Made by a program: the position numbers and the translations under genes
The notes under the pieces: model-generated
Database searches by the model: none
What the model saw: only the letters and a program-made list of their open reading frames with translations
Told to the model about the DNA's origin: nothing
Part shown: positions 35,748-45,503 of the stretch, in pieces
Layout of the letters: each line of letters begins with the position of its first letter
Position numbering within the stretch: position 1 is the stretch's first letter
Origin: Streptomyces sp. V4I2
GTDB lineage: Bacteria; Actinomycetota; Actinomycetes; Streptomycetales; Streptomycetaceae
Direction: 5' to 3'
NCBI RefSeq assembly: GCF_030817655.1
Contig: NZ_JAUSZM010000003.1
Coordinates: 2,976,001 to 3,040,000 of the forward strand
DNA length: 64,000 bases

Positions 35748-37724
35748 TCAGGGTTTGAAGGTGACCGGAGGGTTCGCGGCCTTGGCCCCGGTGGGCGGTA
35801 CCTGGAGGGTCTTCAGGGCGAACTCCATCACCTGCTTGTAGACGGGACCGCAGATCTGCCCGCCGAAGTAGCTGCCCTCGGTGGCGTTCTGGATCGCGCA
35901 GTAGACGGTGATGCGGGGCTTGTCTGCGGGGGCGAATCCGGCGAACGACGAGGTGTAGCCCTTGTACTTGCCGGTGGCCGGATCCACACGGTTGGCCGTG
36001 CCCGTCTTGCCCGCCACCCGGTAGCCGGGGATGCGGGCCTTGGTGCCGGTGCCCTCCACGTCGTCCACGACGGACTCCAGCATCCGGGCGAGGGTCTTGG
36101 CCGTCTTGGCACTGACGACCCTTGTCTCCTTTGGCTGCGCTGCCGGGGTGAAGCGCCCGTCGGGCCCCTTCGTACCGCGCACGAGCGTGGGTTCGACGCG
36201 TACGCCGCCGTTGGCGATGGTCGAGTAGACGGACGCCGCCTGCATCGCGTTGATGGACACGCCCTGGCCGAAAGGAATCGTGTACTGCTGCGAGGTCGAC
36301 CACTTGTCGGGCGCGGCGAGGATGCCCGGCGTCTCGCCCGGGAAGCCGAGCCCGGTGTAGCTGCCGAGGCCGAACTTGCGCAGGTAGGAGTACAGGACCT
36401 GGTTGGCCTCGGGCTGGGTCTTGCCGAGCTGGCCGGTCGCGAGGATCGTGCCGATGTTGCTGGACTTGGCGAGCACGCCGTTGAGGGTGAGGTACCAGGT
36501 CGGGTGGTCGATGTCGTCCTTGAAGAGCCGGTCACCGCGGTGCAGCCGGTTGGGCACGACGACCTGCGTGTCGGGCGTGGCGACGTTCTCCTGCAGTACG
36601 GCGGCCATCGACATGACCTTCGCGGTGGAGCCGGGCTCGTACGCGTCCTGGAGAGCCGCGTTGCCCATGTTCACGGAGCTGGCCGTGGACAGGTCGTTCG
36701 GGTCGAAGCCGGGCGAGTTGGCCATGGCGAGGACCTGGCCGGTCTGCGTGTCCTGCACGATCACATAGCCGCGGTCCGCCTTGGACGCCTCGACCTGCCG
36801 GGTGATCGCGTTCTGCGCGGCCCACTGGATGTCCCGGTCGATGGTGAGCTCGACATCGCTGCCGGGCACCGCGGGGGTCTCGGCGGAGCCCGCGGTCGGC
36901 ACCTGGCGGCCTCCGGACTGGGCGTAGCGGATCTTGCCGTCCTTGCCGGCGAGCAGGCCGTTCAGCTGCTGCTCGACCCCGCCGCCGCCCTTGCCCTCGG
37001 CGTTGACCCACCCCAGTATCCCGGCGGCGAGGTCGCCGTTCGGGTACACGCGCTTGCTGGTGGGGACGGCGAGGACGCCCGCGAGGACGTTGACCGTGCT
37101 CGGGTCGGTCTCGGCCTTGGTGCCCAGCGCGGTCTTCAGGTCCTTGATCTGCTTCCAGACCTGCGGGGTCTGGCGGTTGGCGAGCACGGCGTAGCGGCTG
37201 TTCTTGTCGGCCGGCCTGAGCTTCTTGACGATCGCGTCCTGCTCCTGGCCGAGGATGGGTGCGAGCAGGGCGGCCGCCTGCTCGGGTCCGTCGTCGATCT
37301 TCAGCTGCTTCCGGTTGAACAGCGTGGGGTCCGCGGTGATGTTGTACGCGTCCACGCTGGTCGCCAGGGCCACACCGTCGCGGTCGGTGATCCCGCCGCG
37401 CTCGGCGGCCAGGGTGTAGCCGACATACCGGTTCTGCTCGGCCTTGGCGGCGTACGTGCTCGCGTCGACAGCCTGCACCTGGAGCAGTCGTACGACGAAG
37501 GCGATCAGTACGAGGGTCAGCGCGAGGCCGACCATCCGCAGCCGGGGGCGGGGGCTGCCCAGCCGGATGACGCGGGGGGCCGCGGGGCGGGGCGCCGCCG
37601 GGCGGCGGGACGGGCGGGCGCCGGGGCCCGGGCGGCGCCGGCCGACGGGGCGGGCGGGGCGCTCGGGGCGGGCGGGCCCGGGCACGCGGCGGCGCGGTGG
37701 TTCCCTGTCGGACACTTCCGTCAC
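35748..37724 (-). CDS. ftsI: FtsI/PBP3, septal transpeptidase
   Basis: Encodes 658 residues: an Arg/Pro-rich cytosolic tail (1-62), a membrane helix (about 65-86), a dimerisation domain, and the class B penicillin-binding domain. The active-site motifs are STAK (Ser366-Lys369), SSN (421-423) and KTG (573-575). It cross-links peptidoglycan at the division septum together with FtsW. Its start overlaps the ftsL stop by 4 nt. The unusually long basic cytosolic tail is a feature of actinobacterial homologues. Confidence 0.97.
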   Translation of the reverse strand: MTEVSDREPPRRRVPGPARPERPARPVGRRRPGPGARPSRRPAAPRPAAPRVIRLGSPRPRLRMVGLALTLVLIAFVVRLLQVQAVDASTYAAKAEQNRYVGYTLAAERGGITDRDGVALATSVDAYNITADPTLFNRKQLKIDDGPEQAAALLAPILGQEQDAIVKKLRPADKNSRYAVLANRQTPQVWKQIKDLKTALGTKAETDPSTVNVLAGVLAVPTSKRVYPNGDLAAGILGWVNAEGKGGGGVEQQLNGLLAGKDGKIRYAQSGGRQVPTAGSAETPAVPGSDVELTIDRDIQWAAQNAITRQVEASKADRGYVIVQDTQTGQVLAMANSPGFDPNDLSTASSVNMGNAALQDAYEPGSTAKVMSMAAVLQENVATPDTQVVVPNRLHRGDRLFKDDIDHPTWYLTLNGVLAKSSNIGTILATGQLGKTQPEANQVLYSYLRKFGLGSYTGLGFPGETPGILAAPDKWSTSQQYTIPFGQGVSINAMQAASVYSTIANGGVRVEPTLVRGTKGPDGRFTPAAQPKETRVVSAKTAKTLARMLESVVDDVEGTGTKARIPGYRVAGKTGTANRVDPATGKYKGYTSSFAGFAPADKPRITVYCAIQNATEGSYFGGQICGPVYKQVMEFALKTLQVPPTGAKAANPPVTFKP

Positions 37725-38284
37725 CTGCCGGGGGTCGAGGTCGGGGTCGGGGTCACTGTCGGGGTCGTGAGGGACGGGGAGAAGGGGGGCGCGTCGGCCG
37801 GCTGGACCGGCTGGACCGGCTGGGCGGTGTCCGTCGCCGGGGGCGGGGCGGTTGCGGTGTCCATCGCCTCGGGGGCGAGGACGAGGGGGACGCCCATCGA
37901 GGCCGGCTCGGCGCCGGAGGCGGGGCTCGGTACGCCCTTGACGGTGCCGTCGGGGTTCAGGAAGGCCGGGTCGCCGCCGGGCACCATGCCGAGCTCGCGG
38001 GCGCGGCGCTGGAGGGCCTCGGGAGCGGAGTAGGCGTCGATGTCCCGCTGGAGCGACTGTTCCTCGTCGGTGAGGCTCTTGGTCTCCTTCTGGAGGTCGT
38101 CCAGCTTGAACGACCCTGCGCTGAGCGCCGAGTTCAGCGCCAGCAGCCCGATGAGACCGCCGCCGAGGAGCAGGACGACGAGGAGGACGAAGGGAGTGCG
38201 GGCAGCCTGTCCGGAGCCCGCCGATACCGGGAAGAGCCGCGCGAGACGGGCGGCCCTGCCCCTCAGCTGGGGTTTCCTGCCCAT
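37721..38284 (-). CDS. ftsL: FtsL-type divisome protein
   Basis: Encodes 187 residues: a basic tail, one membrane helix (about 31-52, TPFVLLVVLLLGGGLIGLLAL), then a coiled coil (KLDDLQKETKSLTDEEQSLQRDI) with the end RARELGMVPGGDPAFL typical of FtsL. The last ~90 residues are Pro/Thr/Ala-rich and disordered, longer than in E. coli FtsL. FtsL partners with FtsQ and DivIC to activate FtsWI. It starts at ATG 38284 behind GGAGG, 52 nt downstream of rsmH. Confidence 0.88.
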   Translation of the reverse strand: MGRKPQLRGRAARLARLFPVSAGSGQAARTPFVLLVVLLLGGGLIGLLALNSALSAGSFKLDDLQKETKSLTDEEQSLQRDIDAYSAPEALQRRARELGMVPGGDPAFLNPDGTVKGVPSPASGAEPASMGVPLVLAPEAMDTATAPPPATDTAQPVQPVQPADAPPFSPSLTTPTVTPTPTSTPGR

Positions 38285-38336
38285 GCGCCCTCCCCCGGAG
38301 TCCGGTTCCCCAACTCGCTCACACCCCTCACGCCCC

Positions 38337-39296
38337 TCACTCGATGGACTCCCTGATGCGCTCGGCTCCACGCAGTCGCGCCGGTGCCGCCCGCCGGTTC
38401 TCGGCGACCTCTTCCTCGGTGGGAAGTTCGGCACCGCGCGTGAGCAGCTTGAGCCGGGGCTGGTAGCGCTCGGGGACCACGGGCAGGCCGGGCGGCGCGG
38501 TGGTGGCGGCGCCCGCCGCGAACACCTGCTTGACCAGCCGGTCCTCCAACGAGTGGTACGACAGGACGGCGATGCGTCCGCCGACGTCGATGGCCTCCAC
38601 GGCGGCCGGGATCGCCCGCTCCAGGACGGAGAGTTCGCCGTTGACCTCGATGCGCAGGGCCTGGAAGGTGCGCTTGGCCGGGTTGCCGCCGGTCCGCTTG
38701 GCGGCCTGCGGCAGGCTGTCCCGGATCAGCTCCACCAGCCGCGCGCTGTTGGAGAACGGCTCCTTCTCCCGCTCGCGCACGATCGCGGACACGATCCGCT
38801 TGGCCTGCTTCTCCTCGCCGTACGCCCTGAGGATCCGGACGAGCTCGCCGGGCGGGTAGGTGTTCAGGACCTCGGCGGCGCTCATGCCGGTCGTCTGGTC
38901 CATGCGCATGTCGAGCGGGGCGTCCTGCGCGTAGGCGAAGCCGCGGTCGGCCTCGTCGAGCTGCATGGAGGACACACCGAGGTCGAACAGAACGCCCTGC
39001 ACGCGCGCGATGCCGAGCCTGTCCAGTACCTCGGGCAGCTCGTCGTACACGGCGTGCACGAGGGTGGCGCGCTCCCCGTACGGGGCGAGGCGCTCGCCGG
39101 ACAGGCGCAGCGCCTCCTTGTCGCGGTCGAGGGCGACGAGCCGGGCCTCGGGGAACCTCGCCAGGAGAGCCTCGCTGTGGCCGCCGAGACCGAGGGTGCA
39201 GTCGACGACGACCGCTCCCGGCCGCTCCTGAAGGGCGGGGGCCAACAGGTCCAGGCACCGCTGGAGCATCACCGGGACGTGTCGACTCTGGCTCAA
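38337..39296 (-). CDS. rsmH: 16S rRNA m4C1402 methyltransferase
   Basis: Encodes 319 residues. The SAM-binding motif is [16 protein letters not shown], and conserved family blocks include [18 protein letters not shown] and [12 protein letters not shown]. RsmH (MraW) methylates N4 of C1402 in the ribosomal P site. Translation appears to start at TTG 39296 ([10 protein letters not shown]) with GAGAGG 5 nt upstream; no ATG or GTG fits better, except a GTG at 39272 that would remove the conserved RHVPVM. It is the first gene of the division cluster. No mraZ gene was found upstream. Confidence 0.95.
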   Translation of the reverse strand: MSQSRHVPVMLQRCLDLLAPALQERPGAVVVDCTLGLGGHSEALLARFPEARLVALDRDKEALRLSGERLAPYGERATLVHAVYDELPEVLDRLGIARVQGVLFDLGVSSMQLDEADRGFAYAQDAPLDMRMDQTTGMSAAEVLNTYPPGELVRILRAYGEEKQAKRIVSAIVREREKEPFSNSARLVELIRDSLPQAAKRTGGNPAKRTFQALRIEVNGELSVLERAIPAAVEAIDVGGRIAVLSYHSLEDRLVKQVFAAGAATTAPPGLPVVPERYQPRLKLLTRGAELPTEEEVAENRRAAPARLRGAERIRESIE

Positions 39297-39516
39297 CTGG
39301 GCCTCTCAGGTCCGACGCGGGCGCCGCACGCACCGCCGGGTCCCCGCCCTCCCCCGGTGAAGGGGAGGCCTGCCGGCGCCGAAAGCGTCAGCCGACCGGG
39401 AGCGGGAGGAGGCCGAGCCGTACGTACGCGCCGCGCACGTGGGGAGATCTCCGGAAAATCGCCGGGGTCTCCGGGGAAAACAGTCCGCAGGGAGACCTCG
39501 CCTCCCGCTTCGCGTC

Positions 39517-39544
39517 ACTTTAGTCCACGGTGTCGCGCGGTCAA
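39517..39544 (-). promoter_or_regulatory. promoter of the division cluster
   Basis: On the minus strand TTGACC (39544-39539) and TAAAGT (39522-39517) are separated by 16 nt, a good match to the main vegetative sigma consensus. The predicted start near 39510 leaves a 5' leader of about 210 nt before rsmH. A GACAC pentamer, the core WhiA recognition sequence, lies in the spacer (GTGTC at 39530-39534 on the plus strand). The leader is GC-rich with several short self-complementary segments. Confidence 0.6.
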
Positions 39545-39721
39545 TCAACCGGCCTGCGCGTCGCGGTCCGGCGTGGGCGCGATGCGGCAAACCGGGAAAA
39601 ATCCCTCGCCCGGACGTATCCGTCTCACTCCTGTGGGTTACCTCACAGTGAGCACGTGATAACGCTCTTTTTCCTTTCTCACGACAGGACCGGAAACAGC
39701 GTGACCAGTACCGTCATGGGT

Positions 39722-40270
39722 ATGACGACTTCTGCATCGGTTCCCACAAGCCCCGAAGGCGCCATAGCTCGCCGCGGCACTGTCACCGACCGTCTCGTGG
39801 AGGCCAACGAACGGTACGCGGCCGCGTTCGCCGACCCCGGGATGGACGCCCGTCCCGTGCTGGGCGTCGCCGTCGTGGCCTGCATGGACGCACGTCTCGA
39901 CCTGCACGACGCCCTCGGTCTGGAACTCGGCGACTGCCACACGATCCGCAACGCCGGCGGTGTCGTCACCGACGACGTGATCCGCTCGCTCACCATCAGC
40001 CAGCGCAAGCTCGGCACGCGCAGCGTGGTCCTCATCCACCACACCGGCTGCGGCCTGGAGGCGATCACCGAGGACTTCCGCACCGACCTGGAGATGGAGG
40101 TCGGCCAGCGTCCCGCCTGGGCGGTGGAGGCCTTCCGGGACGTCGACCAGGACGTACGGCAGTCGATGCAGCGGGTGCGCACCTCGCCCTTCCTACTGCA
40201 CACCGACGACATCCGCGGCTTCGTTTTCGACGTCAAGACCGGCTTGCTGCGCGAGATCGACCCCGCGTAA
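39722..40270 (+). CDS. beta-carbonic anhydrase
   Basis: Encodes 182 residues. Zinc ligands are in ACMDARLD (the Cys and the Asp/Arg pair) and HHTGCG (His and Cys), the beta-class pattern C-x-D-x-R and H-x2-C. It interconverts CO2 and bicarbonate in the cytosol. Start choice: the ATG at 39722 lies 7 nt after TACCGT, a -10-like hexamer, and has no Shine-Dalgarno, so the mRNA may be leaderless. ATG 39716 and GTG 39701 (after GGAA) are alternatives. It is divergent from the rsmH promoter. Confidence 0.88.
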   Translation: MTTSASVPTSPEGAIARRGTVTDRLVEANERYAAAFADPGMDARPVLGVAVVACMDARLDLHDALGLELGDCHTIRNAGGVVTDDVIRSLTISQRKLGTRSVVLIHHTGCGLEAITEDFRTDLEMEVGQRPAWAVEAFRDVDQDVRQSMQRVRTSPFLLHTDDIRGFVFDVKTGLLREIDPA

Positions 40271-40518
40271 AACACCCGTGACCGTCCGCCGCAGCTGTCG
40301 TTTCGCTGTTGATTTCGAGCCACAGGGCGCCCAAAACGGCGTAAGACCCGACATAGCGCGGGCAGTTGTCCACAGGCGAGTGACACGAATCGGTAACGGC
40401 AGCAAGAATGCGGGTGTGGCGTCACGCGGAACTATTCACGCGTGGTGTCCGTGTTTCGGGGTGGGCCGGTCACGCATCGAGCGCGTCGGCCCGGAAAGAA
40501 CGGGCCGAGGAGGGCCGG

Positions 40519-41553
40519 GTGACGACCTATGACGATCGAGCGAGCCTCACTGATCTGACCGCCACTGTGGAGCGTGTCCGCAGTTCCGTGGAGGGTGTGA
40601 TCGAGGGCAAGCCCGAGGTCGTACGGCTTTCGCTGACCGTACTGCTCGCCGAGGGGCATCTTCTGATCGAAGACGTCCCCGGCGTGGGCAAGACCATGCT
40701 CGCCAAAGCGTTGGCGCGCTCCATCGACTGTTCGGTGCGGCGTATCCAGTTCACGCCCGACCTGCTGCCCTCGGACATCACGGGTGTGTCCATCTGGGAC
40801 CAGCAGCGCAGGGACTTCGAGTTCAAGCCGGGGGCGATCTTCGCGCAGATCGTGATCGGCGACGAGATCAACCGTGCCTCGCCGAAGACGCAGTCCGCCC
40901 TTCTGGAGTCCATGGAGGAGCGGCAGGTCACCATCGACGGGCAGACCTACGAGCTGCCCAGCCCCTTCATGGTGGTGGCGACCCAGAACCCGGTCGAGAT
41001 GGAGGGCACCTACCCGCTGCCGGAGGCCCAGCGCGACCGCTTCATGGCCCGCGTCTCCATCGGCTACCCGAGCGCGGAGGCCGAGCTGCAGATGCTCGAC
41101 ATCCACGGCGGGGCGAGCCCTCTGGACGACCTCCAGCCGGTGGCGCACGCACACGACATGGTGAAGCTGATCGACGCCGTCCGCGGCGTCCACGTCGCCG
41201 ACACGGTCCGGCGGTACGCGGTGGACCTGGTCGCCGCCACCCGCACGCACCCCGACCTGAGACTCGGCGCCTCCCCGCGCGCGACGCTGCACCTGCTGCG
41301 CGCGGCGAAGGCGTCCGCCGCCCTCAGCGGCCGGGAGTACGCGCTGCCGGACGACGTGCAGGCACTCGCCGTCGCGGTCCTTGCCCACCGGCTGCTGCCC
41401 ACCGCGCAGGCCCAGCTGAACCGGCGTACGGCGGAGCAGGTCGTGCAGGAGATCCTCCAGCACACCCCGGTGCCCGCGGCGCCCCAGCAGAGCGGCATCG
41501 GCGTGGGCCGTCCCGCTACGCCTTACGGCCAGCAGCCGCCGCGGAGGCTGTGA
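40519..41553 (+). CDS. MoxR-family AAA+ ATPase
   Basis: Encodes 344 residues. Walker A is DVPGVGKTMLAK, Walker B is VIGDEINRA, and sensor-type residues follow (VVATQNPVEMEGTYPLPEAQ RDRF region). MoxR ATPases act as chaperones that help assemble or activate partner complexes. GTG 40519 has GAGGAGG upstream; the frame opens 111 nt earlier in non-matching sequence. It is first in an operon with a DUF58 protein and a transglutaminase membrane protein, a classic MoxR arrangement. Confidence 0.93.
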   Translation: MTTYDDRASLTDLTATVERVRSSVEGVIEGKPEVVRLSLTVLLAEGHLLIEDVPGVGKTMLAKALARSIDCSVRRIQFTPDLLPSDITGVSIWDQQRRDFEFKPGAIFAQIVIGDEINRASPKTQSALLESMEERQVTIDGQTYELPSPFMVVATQNPVEMEGTYPLPEAQRDRFMARVSIGYPSAEAELQMLDIHGGASPLDDLQPVAHAHDMVKLIDAVRGVHVADTVRRYAVDLVAATRTHPDLRLGASPRATLHLLRAAKASAALSGREYALPDDVQALAVAVLAHRLLPTAQAQLNRRTAEQVVQEILQHTPVPAAPQQSGIGVGRPATPYGQQPPRRL

Positions 41554-42917
41554 TGAGCACCGGGGCGACCGGGCACGCGGAGCCCGACCGGGGCGACCAG
41601 GGCGGTGTGCGCACGGCCCTGGCGGGTCTGACCACCCGTGGCCGCTCCTTCTTCGCGGCCGGGATAGCCGCGGCCATCTGCGCGTACGTCCTCGGGCAGA
41701 GCGACCTGCTGCGGGTCGGACTGCTGCTGGCCGTGCTGCCCCTGATCTGCGCCACCGTGCTCTACCGCACGCGTTACCGGGTGGCCGGCAGCCGCCGGCT
41801 CTCCCCCGCGCGCGTGCCGGCCGGCAGCGAGGCCCGCGTCCATCTGCGGATGGACAACGTCTCGCGGCTGCCCACGGGCCTGCTGATGCTCCAGGACCGG
41901 GTGCCCTACGTCCTCGGCCCCCGCCCCCGCTTCGTGTTGGACCGGGTGGAGCCGGGCGGCCGCCGCGAGGTGTCCTACCGCGTCCGCTCCGACCTGCGCG
42001 GCCGCTACCCGCTGGGCCCGCTGCAGCTGCGCCTGACCGACCCGTTCGGCATGTGCGAGCTGACCCGGTCCTTCTCGACGTACGACAACCTGACGGTGAT
42101 CCCGCGCGTGGAGCCGCTCCCGCCGGTGCGGCTGACCGGCGAGGCGAAGGGCTACGGCGACGGACGACTGCGCTCGCTCGCCCTGGCCGGCGACGACGAC
42201 ATCATCCCTCGCGGGTACCGCTACGGCGACGACCTGCGCCGGGTGCACTGGCGCTCCACCGCGCGCTACGGCGAGCTGATGGTGCGCCGCGAGGAACAGC
42301 CCCAGCGCTCCCGCTGCACGGTGCTCCTCGACACCCGGGGCCTCGCCTTCCAGGGCGCGGGCCCCGAATCGGCCTTCGAGTGGGCCGTCTCGGGCACCGC
42401 GTCCACCCTGGTCCACATGCTCGAACGGGGCTTTTCCGTACGACTGTTGACGGACACCGGCAACTCGGTGCCCAGCGAGGGCGCCGACGGCTTCGCGGGC
42501 GCGAGCCAGGAGTCGGCGGACGCCGCCGGGCTGATGATGGACACCCTCGCGGTGATCGACCACTCGGACGGCACGGGCCTGTCGCGGGCGTACGACGTGC
42601 TGCGCGGCGGGAACGAGGGGCTGCTGGTGGCCTTCTTCGGCGACCTAGACGAGGAACAGGCCGCGGTGGCCGCCAAGATGCGGCAGCGCAGCGGCGGAGC
42701 CGTCGCGTTCCTGCTGGACAGCGAAACCTGGGTGCGGGAACCGAGCGACGCGCCCGGCCCGTTGGACAGGAGCGGGGAGCGGCTGCGGATGCTGCGCGAG
42801 GCGGGCTGGACGGCGCTGAGCGTGCCGCGGGGCGCTTCCCTGAACGAACTGTGGCGTCAGGCGGACCGGGACCGTACGGGTGTCGGTGCGGCCGGCGGCG
42901 GGGAGGGGTCGGCATGA
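41553..42917 (+). CDS. DUF58 membrane protein
   Basis: Encodes 454 residues. Two membrane helices near the N-terminus (about 30-70) are followed by a region with the DUF58 motif RYGDDLRRVHWRSTARYGELMVRREEQ (von Willebrand A-like fold). DUF58 proteins are found with MoxR ATPases and transglutaminases and are thought to be the substrate or scaffold. The ATG overlaps the MoxR stop by one nucleotide (TGATG), with GGAGG 5 nt upstream. Confidence 0.9.
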   Translation: MSTGATGHAEPDRGDQGGVRTALAGLTTRGRSFFAAGIAAAICAYVLGQSDLLRVGLLLAVLPLICATVLYRTRYRVAGSRRLSPARVPAGSEARVHLRMDNVSRLPTGLLMLQDRVPYVLGPRPRFVLDRVEPGGRREVSYRVRSDLRGRYPLGPLQLRLTDPFGMCELTRSFSTYDNLTVIPRVEPLPPVRLTGEAKGYGDGRLRSLALAGDDDIIPRGYRYGDDLRRVHWRSTARYGELMVRREEQPQRSRCTVLLDTRGLAFQGAGPESAFEWAVSGTASTLVHMLERGFSVRLLTDTGNSVPSEGADGFAGASQESADAAGLMMDTLAVIDHSDGTGLSRAYDVLRGGNEGLLVAFFGDLDEEQAAVAAKMRQRSGGAVAFLLDSETWVREPSDAPGPLDRSGERLRMLREAGWTALSVPRGASLNELWRQADRDRTGVGAAGGGEGSA

Positions 42918-45310
42918 GCGGGCGGGCACGACTGGCGCTGTGCGCCTGGGCGGCCACGCTGATGGCGGCGTGCGCCCTGCTGCCGCTCGTCGAGCCGGCC
43001 ACCTGGATCCTGCAGGCCGCGCTCCTGCTCGGGATACAGACGGGCGTGGGTGCGGCGACCCGGCGGGTGCCGCTGGCCCGGCCACTGACCGTGGCGGCGC
43101 AGGCTCTGGTCACGCTGATGCTGCTGAGTCTCGTCTTCGCCCGGCAGCAGGCCTTCCTGGGGCTGTTCCCGGGACCTGAAGCCTTCGTGCGCTTCTCCGA
43201 CCTGCTGCGACAGGGCAGCGACGACATCGCTCGGTACGCGATTCCGGCGCCGCTGACGTCCGACGGCATCCGGCTGATGATCATCGGCGGGGTGCTGGTG
43301 ATCGGACTCGCGGTGGACACCCTCGCGGTGACCTTCCGCAGCGCGGCCCCGGCCGGCCTGCCGCTGCTCGCGCTGTACTCCGTCGCCGCGGGGCTGTCCG
43401 ACGGCGGCGCCGACTGGCTGTGGTTCCTGGTCGCGGCGGCCGGTTATCTGCTGCTGCTCCTGGCCGAGGGACGGGAGCGGCTCTCGCAGTGGGGCCGGGT
43501 CTTCGGCGGGGCACCGCGCACTCCCGGCGCTGAGTCCGGCGGCCCGGTGGCCCCCGTCCGCACCGGCCGCCGCATCGGCGTGGTGGCGCTGGGCGTCGCC
43601 CTCGTGGTCCCGCTCGCCCTGCCCGCGATGAACGGCGGCCTGCTGGACGCCACCGGGACGGGTGTGGGCAGCGGCAGCGGCGGCGGGGGCACGATCTCCG
43701 CGGTGAACCCGCTGGTGACCCTGCGGGACGATCTGAACGTGGACGAGGACCGCCAGGTCCTGTCCCTGAAGACCGACGACAACACGGACCTCTCGAACCT
43801 CTACCTGCGCATCGTGTCGCTGGACAACTTCGACGGCACCAGCTGGAAGCCGTCCAAGCGGTCCATCACCGCCGTTCCGGACGGCGAGTTCCCGACACCC
43901 CGCGGGCTGGGCGCGGACGTCAAGCGCGCGGAGATCGAGACCACCATCTCGGCGTCCAACACATACGCGCAGACATGGCTGCCGATGCCGTACCCGCCCA
44001 GCGGCGTGCAGATCAGCGGCAACTGGCGCTACGAACCCGAGGGCATGACGCTGGTCGGCGACAAGGGCCAGAACACTCGCGGTGCGACGTACGAGGTGAA
44101 GAGCCTGGACGTGCGCCCGACGGCGGAGCAGCTCGCCGCCGCACCGCCGCCGCCCCCGGCCCTGGAACGCGATTACACCGATCTGCCGGACTCCCTGCCG
44201 GGCGTGGTGGCCCGCACCGCCCGCGAGATCACGGCGGACGCCAAGAACCCCTATGAGCAGGCCGTCGCGCTCCAGGACTACTTCGCCGTCACCGGCGGCT
44301 TCGAGTACGACACCCAGGTGGACGTCGGCAGCGGCTCGCAGGCGATCGCCCGCTTCCTGAGGGACAAGCAGGGCTTCTGCGTCCACTTCTCCTTCGCGAT
44401 GGCGGCGATGGCCCGGTCCCTGGGCATACCGGCCCGGGTCGCGGTGGGCTTCGCGCCGGGGTCCCCGCAGGCGGACGGCTCGGTGTCGGTGGGGCTGAAG
44501 GACGCCCACGCCTGGCCCGAGCTGTTTTTCGAGGGCGTGGGCTGGACCCGCTTCGAGCCGACTCCGAACCGCGGTTCGGTGCCCTCGTACACCGTGCCGG
44601 ACTCGACCGGAAGCACGCTCCCGGATGTGACCCAGCCGTCCCTCGAGACGTCCACGGCGCCCTCCGCGGCGCCCTCGACGAGCGAGAGCTGCACGGCGGA
44701 GCAGAAGAAGCTGGAGGCCTGCGAGAGCGAGACCCCGGCGGCCGCGCTGGGCGGTGGTGACGACGGTATGAAGTGGTACTGGGCGTTGCTCCTGGCCCTC
44801 GGAGGCCTCGCCCTGGCCCTGGCGATCCCCTCGGCGCCGATGCTGTGGCGACTGCGCAACCGGTCCGTACGGCTGGGCGCGCACGGCCGCTCCGAGGCGG
44901 ACGCGGCACGGCACACCCTGGCGGTCTGGCTGGAGCTGACCGACACGGCCTGGGACCACGGGATCCTGCCGGACGACTCGCAGACCCCGCGCAAGGCGGC
45001 CGCCAGGATCGTCCGGCTCGGGCATCTCGACCCCACGGCGGCGGCCGCGGTGCACCGGGTGGCGGACGCCGTGGAGCAGGTCCTCTACGCGCCACGGCCA
45101 CGCCCGACGGCGGGGCTCGCGCAGGACGTCCGCCTGGCGATCGACGGACTGCGGAGCACGGTCGGCCGGGGCACCAAGCTGCGCGCGGTCGTCGCTCCGC
45201 GTTCCACCGCACGGGTGGTGTGGGCGCTGTCGGACTGGTGGACGGACGTGAGGTCCCGCGTGGCGGCGGCCCGTCCGAACCTGCGCAGGCCCTCGGGTCA
45301 GCAGGGCTGA
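42914..45310 (+). CDS. transglutaminase-domain membrane protein (TgpA/DUF3488 type)
   Basis: Encodes 798 residues. About six membrane helices fill residues 1-255. The extracytoplasmic part has a papain-like transglutaminase core with Cys in GFCVHFSFAMAAMARSLGIPARV (near residue 489), His in DAHAWPELFFEG (near 531) and the Asp/Trp region GVGWTRFEPTP. A disordered Ser/Thr/Pro stretch follows (about 560-615), then one membrane helix (about 618-640) and a cytosolic DUF4129-like helical tail. It probably modifies or cross-links cell-surface proteins. The ATG overlaps the DUF58 stop by 4 nt. Confidence 0.9.
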   Translation: MSGRARLALCAWAATLMAACALLPLVEPATWILQAALLLGIQTGVGAATRRVPLARPLTVAAQALVTLMLLSLVFARQQAFLGLFPGPEAFVRFSDLLRQGSDDIARYAIPAPLTSDGIRLMIIGGVLVIGLAVDTLAVTFRSAAPAGLPLLALYSVAAGLSDGGADWLWFLVAAAGYLLLLLAEGRERLSQWGRVFGGAPRTPGAESGGPVAPVRTGRRIGVVALGVALVVPLALPAMNGGLLDATGTGVGSGSGGGGTISAVNPLVTLRDDLNVDEDRQVLSLKTDDNTDLSNLYLRIVSLDNFDGTSWKPSKRSITAVPDGEFPTPRGLGADVKRAEIETTISASNTYAQTWLPMPYPPSGVQISGNWRYEPEGMTLVGDKGQNTRGATYEVKSLDVRPTAEQLAAAPPPPPALERDYTDLPDSLPGVVARTAREITADAKNPYEQAVALQDYFAVTGGFEYDTQVDVGSGSQAIARFLRDKQGFCVHFSFAMAAMARSLGIPARVAVGFAPGSPQADGSVSVGLKDAHAWPELFFEGVGWTRFEPTPNRGSVPSYTVPDSTGSTLPDVTQPSLETSTAPSAAPSTSESCTAEQKKLEACESETPAAALGGGDDGMKWYWALLLALGGLALALAIPSAPMLWRLRNRSVRLGAHGRSEADAARHTLAVWLELTDTAWDHGILPDDSQTPRKAAARIVRLGHLDPTAAAAVHRVADAVEQVLYAPRPRPTAGLAQDVRLAIDGLRSTVGRGTKLRAVVAPRSTARVVWALSDWWTDVRSRVAAARPNLRRPSGQQG

Positions 45311-45343
45311 GGCCGGGCCGGCGGGGTCCGGCGGATACGGTTC

Positions 45344-45394
45344 AGCGCACTGCGGGCCCCGGGTCGTGACACGACCCGGGGCCCGCAGTGCGCT
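45344..45394 (+). terminator. very long hairpin after the MoxR operon
   Basis: A perfect 25-bp inverted repeat has arms 45344-45368 and 45370-45394 with one unpaired base at the centre (AGCGCACTGCGGG at the left end, CCCGCAGTGCGCT at the right). Its tip would open to a small loop. Confidence 0.88.
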
Positions 45395-45409
45395 GTGCGC
45401 TGTGCGCTG
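45389..45409. repeat. three 7-bp tandem repeats beside the hairpin
   Basis: TGCGCTG is repeated three times in a row, overlapping the right arm of the 25-bp hairpin. Confidence 0.7.
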
Positions 45410-45503
45410 TGCGGGCAGGGGATCTCGGTCAGGCGGCAGCCGCTTGTCAGCCGTGGCGACCAGCCGACTGCCGGCCGACTGCCAGTCGCCCGAACGAGGG
45501 CAT

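Noticed and set aside
34054..36303. 749-residue frame extending murE into ftsI
   Set aside because: The first ~200 residues are a shadow frame of ftsI with no MurE similarity.
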